Assembly: GCA_903891285.1 (NCBI GenBank)
Contig: CAITDZ010000088.1
Coordinates: 1-32,297, forward strand
Source of the DNA: an uncultured Solirubrobacterales bacterium
GTDB lineage: Bacteria; Actinomycetota; Thermoleophilia; Solirubrobacterales; 70-9
Direction: 5' to 3'
Length of the DNA stretch: 32,297 nt
The position numbers and the translations under genes are program-made. The notes below the pieces were generated by a model. The model was not told where the DNA came from and did not search any database. It saw only the letters and a list, made by a program, of their open reading frames with translations. Positions 26,302-32,297 of the stretch are shown one piece after another (the stretch's first letter is position 1; each line of letters opens with the position of its first letter).

Positions 26302-27416
26302 GGCAGGGTCTCCTCGGCGGTCGCCCTGTAGACGATCTCGAGCACGAGGTCGATCGCCTCGTCACCCGAGCCGACCACGGAGGTCGCGACAAGGCCTCGA
26401 CGGCGGGCCACCCCGGCTGCGGTGAGTCGCCTGAGGATGGCCCGGCCCGGACCGGTGCCCCCGGGGCCTGCCAGTTCGTCGTTCATCGGCATGACAGAGA
26501 GGTCACCTTCCCGGGCCGTCACCAGAGGGCCGTTGGAGTTGCTTCCCGGTCCCGGTCCCCCGTCGATCAGGGCGATCAGGGCGGGCCTGCCCTCCCTGCT
26601 TGCCGATACTTCACTGAGGAACGCCTCGGCTCCTGCCGCCGAGGCGCTCTCACCCCCGAATAGCGCGACTCCCACGGCCGGCCCGTCTTCCTGCTCGACG
26701 GCCAGCTCGTCGAGCGTCTCGATCACGCCGATCGCTGCGGCCGGGCGGGAATCCGGTCCGGAACGGTCGACGACCAGCCTTCGATCGGCCTCGGCGGCGA
26801 GCACCCCGAGGAGGACGATCGAGACCAGCAGCTGGACGACCCCAATCGCCGTTCCATCGACCCCGGTCACCCGGAGCATCAGGACGGCGAACAGGGGAAT
26901 CATTCCGCCCCAGAACGCAATCCGGTCGATGGTCAGGCGCCCGGACCAGAACCGCTCGAGGAACTTCGCGAAGGGATAGGGCCGGTTCGCGTCGTACCCC
27001 GCACAGATGATCACGTCGAGTCCGATCCAGGCCGGACCGGGTTCGGGCGAGAGCACGTTCTGGGTTGCCCTCTTTGGCAGGAGGCGGCCGATCAGGGGGA
27101 ATCCGAGCGACCTCCCGGAGAAGAACGAGAAGGCAACTGCGAGGCAGCCCGCAGCACCGACCAGGGGAAGGAAGAGGCCGAGGACCCCCGAGGCGAGGGC
27201 GAGGACGACATGGGTAACGGTGTCGAGTCCGGTCTCCACCCGTACCGAGATCGGGTCGACCTTGACCTGGTGGCCCCGTCGGTCGAGCTCTTCCGCCAGG
27301 CGGAGGGCGGCACGGCGTTCCCCCTCGCTCGCGGGAGGCCCGGTGAAGGCCTCGTCGTCGGGGTTCCCATCCCGCGGGTCACCCTCGGCTGCAGTTTTCT
27401 CGGATTGCTCTGACAT
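26298..27416 (-). CDS. Membrane protein with M28-peptidase-like, apparently degenerate, domain
   Basis: ATG at 27416; GLDVIICAGYDANRP in place of the M28 metal-ligand region, two hydrophobic blocks, LALIDGGPGPGSNSNGPLV. Confidence 0.55.
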   Translation of the reverse strand: MSEQSEKTAAEGDPRDGNPDDEAFTGPPASEGERRAALRLAEELDRRGHQVKVDPISVRVETGLDTVTHVVLALASGVLGLFLPLVGAAGCLAVAFSFFSGRSLGFPLIGRLLPKRATQNVLSPEPGPAWIGLDVIICAGYDANRPYPFAKFLERFWSGRLTIDRIAFWGGMIPLFAVLMLRVTGVDGTAIGVVQLLVSIVLLGVLAAEADRRLVVDRSGPDSRPAAAIGVIETLDELAVEQEDGPAVGVALFGGESASAAGAEAFLSEVSASREGRPALIALIDGGPGPGSNSNGPLVTAREGDLSVMPMNDELAGPGGTGPGRAILRRLTAAGVARRRGLVATSVVGSGDEAIDLVLEIVYRATAEETLP

Positions 27417-27466
27417 GGATCGGTGGTGGTTCCTGACTCGTTCGCTCCGCCTTCCGGACCTTCGTA

Positions 27467-27550
27467 TGCGGCGGGTGGGAGTCGAACCCACATGCCCTCT
27501 CGGGCAATGGATTTTGAGTCCATCGCGTATACCAATTCCGCCACCGCCGC
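27467..27550 (-). tRNA. tRNA-Leu (anticodon CAA)
   Basis: Reverse complement GCGGCGG TG GCGGAATTGGTATACGC G ATGGA CTCAAAA TCCAT TGCCCGAGAGGGCAT GTGGG TTCGACT CCCAC CCGCCGC A; full cloverleaf with long variable arm; no encoded CCA. Confidence 0.97.
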
Positions 27551-27619
27551 CGGCCGGATTCGGCCCGGCCCGAGTCTACGGGGCTACCGGAAGCCGGGAT
27601 GACCGTCAGGCAGGCCTGG

Positions 27620-28138
27620 TCATTCAGCGGCGAGGGGCTCGCCGGTCGAACCCGGGTTCCCGCCATCCCTGAGCGGACGCTCCTCCTCGACGTACCAGTC
27701 CTGCCGGAACCCGATCGCGGTGGCGATCGTGATCGCGGCTTGCAGGGGGATCAGGATCACGACGATCAGCCCGAGGAGCTCACTGGGCAGCGCCGCCTCG
27801 GTGAAGTCGGGCTTGTTTCGGGCGAACCAGGACCCGACCCCAACCGAGAAAAGGACCAGCAGGAGCACCGAGACGGCCGTTCCAAGGGCCAGGGCGCCTC
27901 GGCTCCACCTCCAGATCAGGTAGGCCAGCAGGCAGTAGAGGCCGGCCAAAAGGATGGAGATCACCCCCCAGGTCGAGCCCCCCTTGAGGATCGACCAGCC
28001 ACCCAGGGCGACTATCACCATCAGCAGTGCCGCTGCGACCAGCAGGATCACGATCAGGAATCTCACCGTGAGGGAGGCTGGCTTCTCCCGGTTCGGGTGC
28101 CAGAGTTCGTAGCCCGGCCGGGCTTCCCCTACGGTCAT
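27620..28138 (-). CDS. Integral membrane hypothetical protein
   Basis: Four predicted hydrophobic helices (e.g. LTVRFLIVILLVAAALLMVIVALGG); start at 28138 preferred (TATGGT 7 nt upstream) over 28150. Confidence 0.65.
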   Translation of the reverse strand: MTVGEARPGYELWHPNREKPASLTVRFLIVILLVAAALLMVIVALGGWSILKGGSTWGVISILLAGLYCLLAYLIWRWSRGALALGTAVSVLLLVLFSVGVGSWFARNKPDFTEAALPSELLGLIVVILIPLQAAITIATAIGFRQDWYVEEERPLRDGGNPGSTGEPLAAE

Positions 28139-28213
28139 CCCGGCGACCATACAATCACTCGCGGACCTGCGCCGGGGTCGGTCAGACCCGGTCCTGGCTT
28201 TCGGCGGCGCCCA

Positions 28214-28297
28214 GCGGACGTGGCGGAACTGGTAGACGCGCCAGGTTTAGGTCCTGGTACCCGAAAGGGTGTGGAGGTTCGACTCCTCTCGTCCGCA
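28214..28297 (+). tRNA. tRNA-Leu (anticodon UAG)
   Basis: GCGGACG acceptor pairs with CGTCCGC; anticodon arm CCAGG TTTAGGT CCTGG; long variable arm; GGTTCGACTCC T-loop; no CCA. Confidence 0.97.
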
Positions 28298-28398
28298 TCG
28301 GGCAGACCGTCCGAGGAGGCCTTCGAGCGGCCGAAGGTCGGGACGCATTCCGGACCGGCCACCCTGGCCGATCCGGAGCTGCCTCCCGCCAGCGTCGG

Positions 28399-29124
28399 CT
28401 ATTCGGTCTTGAACGGGGTCAGGAAGAAGGGTTCCATCCCGACCAGTCGGCCGCGGGTCACCAGGGCGAGACCGACCGGCCTGGTGGCGGAGGTGGGAGC
28501 GTTGGTGAATGCCGTCTCACCGAGGGACACAGGGGTATTGGTGATGTTCTCCATCAGCGGCCCCGCACAGGTCGCCATCGGGTACTCCTTCCCCTGGATG
28601 TTCACCGGCTTCGAGTCGACGCAGGGGAAGCCCCAGAAGTTGGCCATCCCCTCGTTGCCGTCAGTGCCGAGGACCTGCGAGCGGATCGTCCCGGGAGCCA
28701 CGGTCCAGCCGGTCTCGGGGCTGTACTGGGGGAAGGAGGCCGGGGTTCCGAAGCTCGACCAGATCGTCGAGGGTCCGTCCACGGTCGGCTTCGTGCCCTG
28801 GAGCGTTTCGTTGTAGACCGTCCAGCCCTTGAGGATCGGACAGATCCCGGTACCGACCCTGTACTTCTTCCCGTTGATGATGGTCATCCTGGAACTCGGC
28901 GTGATGTTGCTCGCAGCGCAGAGGGCGTAGCGGCGGAAGGCGAAGCGGATGTCGAGGCCCGCCTTGATCTTCTTGGGCATCAGGTCGAGCGCTCTCGTAG
29001 TCGCCGACTTTGCCCGGGGTCCTGCGTCCTCTCGGGGTGAGGCCTGGGCGGCGGGTGCCACGAAGAGGGCCACGAGGCTGAGGACGGCTGCTGTTCCTGC
29101 GAGACGACTGCGGCGAGACATCAT
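28399..29124 (-). CDS. Secreted hypothetical protein
   Basis: 241 aa with signal peptide (MMSRRSRLAGTAAVLSLVALFVAPAAQA) and four Cys; SD AAGGAG upstream. Confidence 0.7.
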   Translation of the reverse strand: MMSRRSRLAGTAAVLSLVALFVAPAAQASPREDAGPRAKSATTRALDLMPKKIKAGLDIRFAFRRYALCAASNITPSSRMTIINGKKYRVGTGICPILKGWTVYNETLQGTKPTVDGPSTIWSSFGTPASFPQYSPETGWTVAPGTIRSQVLGTDGNEGMANFWGFPCVDSKPVNIQGKEYPMATCAGPLMENITNTPVSLGETAFTNAPTSATRPVGLALVTRGRLVGMEPFFLTPFKTE

Positions 29125-29329
29125 TCATCTACTCCTTGGATAGCGGGTTGCCTGACGGGTCGAAAGGCATTGGCGGTTCGCAAAGCAGTCGGGAGAGTAC
29201 AGGCCGCGACCCACGGTCGCGTCACCCGGCCGGACCCCGACTCTCGGGTTCGATGCCTGAGCAAGCGTCCGTCCGGACGTCCTCCCCCGGGGGGAGACCG
29301 GGGCATTGGGTGCGGGTTAGGATGCCCCC

Positions 29330-30172
29330 ATGGCCGAAGCCACTGCCACGGAACCGATCGAGATAGTCGGCGGAAGGTCTTCTTACTCGGGCCTCGAGCT
29401 CCTCGAAGCGAAGCCGCTCGGGGGCGAAGCTTCCGGTCCGCCGATCCTCTTCGTCCATGGAGCCTCCCATGGTGCGTGGTGCTGGCGGGACTGGATGGAG
29501 GCTGCCGCCCGCAAGGGCCACCATGCCTTCGCGGTCTCGCTCCGCGGGCACGGCGGCAGCCCCGGATCGCTCCTTACCGGTCGACTCTCTACCTATGCCG
29601 ACGACGTCATCCGGACTGCCGCTTCGCTTCCCGGGCCCCCGGTGCTGGTCGGTCACAGCCTCGGCGGACTGGTCGTCCAGAAGGCTGCGGAACGTTACCC
29701 GGCCGCCGGGATCGTCCTCGTGGCTACGATTCCGGCGCGGCCCGGCGTGGGGACCCTCTTCCGGATCGCCACCTCCAACCCCGCAGACTTCGTCAAGATC
29801 TCCCTCGGGGGTTCGCTGCCGATGCGACCCGAGTACCTGTTTCGCGAGCTGTCCCCGGACGAGGCCGAGGGCTGGTCGGCGATGTGTGGCAAGGAGTCCC
29901 CGGTCGCCCAGATGCAGGTCCTGCTCCACCGGGTTCCCGGCCCGCCCAGGGGCGACCCCCCGGTGCTGGTGCTCGGTGCGCCCGACGATGCCCTCGTCCC
30001 TGCCGGCGACGTGAGGGATACGGCCCGTCGCCTCTCGGCCGAGCTGGTCGAGTTCCCCGGGACGGGTCACGACCTGATGCTCGACGGCAGTCGGGACGAG
30101 GTGGCCGATGCGTTGCTCGATTGGATCGAGACGAGGGTCGACTCCAGGGCGCCCGGCGGCGTTCCTGCCTGA
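29330..30172 (+). CDS. Alpha/beta hydrolase
   Basis: FVHGASHGAWCWRDWMEAAARKGHHAFAVSLRGHGGS, VLVGHSLGGLVVQKAAERYPAAG (nucleophile elbow GHSLGG), catalytic His in PGTGHDLMLDG. Confidence 0.9.
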   Translation: MAEATATEPIEIVGGRSSYSGLELLEAKPLGGEASGPPILFVHGASHGAWCWRDWMEAAARKGHHAFAVSLRGHGGSPGSLLTGRLSTYADDVIRTAASLPGPPVLVGHSLGGLVVQKAAERYPAAGIVLVATIPARPGVGTLFRIATSNPADFVKISLGGSLPMRPEYLFRELSPDEAEGWSAMCGKESPVAQMQVLLHRVPGPPRGDPPVLVLGAPDDALVPAGDVRDTARRLSAELVEFPGTGHDLMLDGSRDEVADALLDWIETRVDSRAPGGVPA

Positions 30173-30197
30173 CCCCACGCTCTAGAATCGCCCCCTC

Positions 30198-30271
30198 GGG
30201 GCAATGGCCAAACTGGATAAGGCACCGGTCTCCAAAACCGGCGATTCTAGGTTCGAGTCCTAGTTGCCCCG
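30198..30271 (+). tRNA. tRNA-Trp (anticodon CCA)
   Basis: GGGGCAA/TTGCCCC acceptor; anticodon arm CCGGT CTCCAAA ACCGG; T-arm CTAGG TTCGAGT CCTAG; 74 nt; no encoded 3' CCA. Confidence 0.96.
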
Positions 30272-30309
30272 CTCGGCCCTGGCCACCCTGAGACGTTCCG
30301 GGTCGGACC

Positions 30310-30315
30310 TATAAT
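30310..30315 (+). promoter_or_regulatory. Consensus -10 hexamer TATAAT ahead of tRNA-Gly
   Basis: TATAATCG 18 nt upstream of the mature tRNA-Gly 5' end. Confidence 0.55.
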
Positions 30316-30333
30316 CGGAGGGCGATTTTCCCC

Positions 30334-30404
30334 GCGGGTGAGGTGTACTGGTTGCACAGGAGCCTTCCAAGCTCCTAGAGCGGGTTCGATTCCCGTCACC
30401 CGCT
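30334..30404 (+). tRNA. tRNA-Gly (anticodon UCC)
   Basis: GCGGGTG/CACCCGC acceptor; anticodon arm GGAGC CTTCCAA GCTCC; T-arm CGGG TTCGATT CCCG; 71 nt. Confidence 0.95.
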
Positions 30405-30451
30405 TTCCGGTGGGCGGGGCCCGGAACCTCCCGGTAGAGTCGCAGGCCGCA

Positions 30452-30525
30452 CGGGGCGTGGCGCAGTCTGGTAGCGCATTCGACTGGGGGTCGAAAGGTC
30501 GCTGGTTCAAATCCAGTCGCCCCGA
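30452..30525 (+). tRNA. tRNA-Pro (anticodon GGG)
   Basis: CGGGGCG/CGCCCCG acceptor; anticodon arm TTCGA CTGGGGG TCGAA; T-arm GCTGG TTCAAAT CCAGT; 74 nt. Confidence 0.96.
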
Positions 30526-30575
30526 TTCCCCCGGCCTTTCGTGGGGCCGGCGGATCGCACGGCTACCCTCCGCAG

Positions 30576-31826
30576 ATGGCCTCGAGGAAGGACAATCATC
30601 GGGTCCTCCTGATCGGGGGAAGCCTGGTCGGGCTTGCGGTGGTGCTGACCGTGGTCGCCGCACTCGCGGGCGTGGCCCGGGATGGGGGTGCCGAAGCGGG
30701 GGAGCGACTCGCCAAGCCCCGCCTCCTCTGGACCTCGCTCGACTGCCCGTCGGGCGCTCCCACCGTGGTAGCGAGGGTCGCCCCGGGCAAGGCGAGGCGA
30801 ATCCTGGCCCAGGCGTCCCTGGTCAGGGAGGGCAGGAGGATCGCGACCGGCAGGGTCGGGACCCGGCCCTCGGGAGGCCGGGTGACCCTGCGTATTCCGC
30901 TCTCTCCCGCCTCGGACCTCCTGCTTCCCTACTGCAGGCTGGTCGAGGGCACCTCGCTCACCCTGGCCCTCGAGGCCAGGCGGGGCCCGGACCGGAAGCG
31001 ACTCGTCCGGAGGATCGAGGGTGACCGGTACCGGGCCGAGCCGTCGCGCCGGATCCAGCTCGGTTCGGTGGGCGAACCGGTGAGCGAGGCCTCCGGCCTG
31101 GTCGAGAGCCGGACCGACCCCGGCACCTTCTACACCCACGACGACAGTGGTGGGGAGGCTGCCATCTATGTGCTTGCCGACGACGGGACGGTGGTTGCCA
31201 CCCAGCCGGTTGCAGGTGTCGTCAACCGGGACTGGGAGGACATCGCCCTCGGCCCGGATCGGGCTGGACGTTCGATCTACATCGGCGAGATCGGCGACAA
31301 CGGTGGGTCGAGGACTTCGATCTCGGTCTACCGGATACCGGAGCCCGACCTCAGGGGACTCGCCCGCGGGGGTTCACTGCCGCCGGTGATTCCCGAGATC
31401 GTCGACCTGGTCTACCCCGACGGGCCGAGGGATGCCGAGGCGATGCTGGTCGACCCTTCGAACGGTGACATCTACGTAATCACCAAAAGGGAGGCGCGTT
31501 CGAGGGTCTACAGGGCGTCGGCCCCGCGCTTCGAGGGGGAGACGGTGACCCTCGAACGGGTCGGAGACCTGGCGACCGGAGGGGTGGTCGGGGCAGACGT
31601 CTGCCCCGACGGCCAGACCGTCCTGGTCAAGACCTACCCGGAGGTCCTTGCCTACGTCTCCGATTCCGGGGTCGAGGCAGCCCTTGCCGGCGAACCGGCC
31701 CGGAGGCTCTACGAACCCCAGATCTCCTTCTTCCAGGACGAGGCGGTCGCCGCTGACCCCTGGTGCACCGGTTACTCGGTCCTGCCGGAAGGCTCGGGCG
31801 CGCCGCTGGCCCGCTACGCCCCCTGA
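30576..31826 (+). CDS. Membrane-anchored/secreted beta-propeller-like hypothetical protein
   Basis: N-terminal TM helix (VLLIGGSLVGLAVVLTVVAALAGV); SEASGLVESRTDPGTFYTHDDSGGEAAIYVLADDG, DWEDIALGPD, YIGEIGDNGGSRTSISVYRIPEP, DAEAMLVDPSNGDIYVITKR resemble propeller blades. Confidence 0.75.
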   Translation: MASRKDNHRVLLIGGSLVGLAVVLTVVAALAGVARDGGAEAGERLAKPRLLWTSLDCPSGAPTVVARVAPGKARRILAQASLVREGRRIATGRVGTRPSGGRVTLRIPLSPASDLLLPYCRLVEGTSLTLALEARRGPDRKRLVRRIEGDRYRAEPSRRIQLGSVGEPVSEASGLVESRTDPGTFYTHDDSGGEAAIYVLADDGTVVATQPVAGVVNRDWEDIALGPDRAGRSIYIGEIGDNGGSRTSISVYRIPEPDLRGLARGGSLPPVIPEIVDLVYPDGPRDAEAMLVDPSNGDIYVITKREARSRVYRASAPRFEGETVTLERVGDLATGGVVGADVCPDGQTVLVKTYPEVLAYVSDSGVEAALAGEPARRLYEPQISFFQDEAVAADPWCTGYSVLPEGSGAPLARYAP

Positions 31827-32297
31827 GCCGGTCGCCCTTGTGGCGAGCCGATCCAGTCGAGTACAAGGTCGGCGACTTGCCCCGGTCGCTCCAGGTTGAG
31901 GAAGTGTCCGGCCCCCTCGAGTTCCTCGAATCGGCTCCCTTCGGCCATCAGGCCCGCCCCGACTCGGGCCAGGCCAATCCGGCCGCATCCGTCATCGCTC
32001 CCGTGGAGGTAGAGGGTGGGGGCGACCGGTTTCAGTCCGGCCAGGTAGCCGATTCCGTGTCTCAGGTTGTCCCGGTAGTACTCGAGCGAAGCCCGTCTCC
32101 TCCCCGGGCCATCGAGCGACGAGAGCAGCAACCCGACGTCGGCCGAGCCGTCGTAACCGGGCGACCAGGTCCGCCAGAGGTGCCGGACGAGTCCGTCGAA
32201 CCGGTTCTCCGCGATCCCGAACTGGTTGAAGAGGAAATACCAACTCAGTCGGAGCTGTCCCAGGCCGGTCGGAATGGTTCCGGGCGAGAGCCAGACC
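31814..32297 (-). CDS. Alpha/beta hydrolase (epoxide-hydrolase-like), 5' end beyond window
   Basis: Frame stays open to window edge: VWLSPGTIPTGLGQLRLSWYFLFNQFGIAENRFDGLVRHLWRTWSPGYDGSADVG..., then PTLYLHGSDDGCG and LEGAGHFLNLERPGQVADLVLDWI (His near C-terminus). Confidence 0.82.
   Translation of the reverse strand, partial: VWLSPGTIPTGLGQLRLSWYFLFNQFGIAENRFDGLVRHLWRTWSPGYDGSADVGLLLSSLDGPGRRRASLEYYRDNLRHGIGYLAGLKPVAPTLYLHGSDDGCGRIGLARVGAGLMAEGSRFEELEGAGHFLNLERPGQVADLVLDWIGSPQGRPAQGA

Noticed and set aside
27092-28816. ORFs running through the tRNA-Leu genes (27379..27666 -, 27599..28816 +, 27092..27544 -)
   Set aside because: They read through tRNA sequence and opposite better-supported membrane and secreted protein genes.
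27467-30525. tRNA loci as integration sites for a mobile element
   Set aside because: No integrase, transposase, att-like direct repeat or composition change was seen near the tRNAs.
1-32297. CRISPR arrays, restriction-modification, toxin-antitoxin or other defence systems
   Set aside because: No regularly spaced repeats and no recognisable defence proteins in any supported ORF.

Overview
High-GC actinobacterial-type chromosomal window; gene style suggests a Thermoleophilia/Solirubrobacterales-like lineage, which is inference only. No mobile element, phage or CRISPR array was seen. The main content is a dispersed, mixed-orientation set of genes that together look like most of an ethylmalonyl-CoA (EMC) pathway: crotonyl-CoA carboxylase/reductase, MeaA/Ecm-type B12 mutase, acyl-CoA dehydrogenase (Mcd candidate), MaoC hydratase (Mch candidate), HpcH/CitE-type CoA-ester lyase (Mcl candidate) and 3-hydroxyacyl-CoA dehydrogenase. 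These are flanked by GTP-type PEPCK, an acyl-CoA carboxylase carboxyltransferase, an HMG-CoA-lyase-like protein and acetoacetyl-CoA synthetase. A coenzyme F420 module (fbiC; npdG-cofD-cofC-cofE) lies between the EMC genes. Five tRNAs are present: Leu-CAA, Leu-UAG, Trp-CCA, Gly-UCC and Pro-GGG. By eye, at least ten genes have a TANNNT -10-like hexamer 6-8 nt before the start codon, suggesting widespread leaderless transcription. The best leads are the EMC locus with its unassigned small proteins, the leaderless/interlocked promoter architecture, and the EMC-F420-ketone-body neighbourhood. All family calls come from reading the translations; no database search was run.
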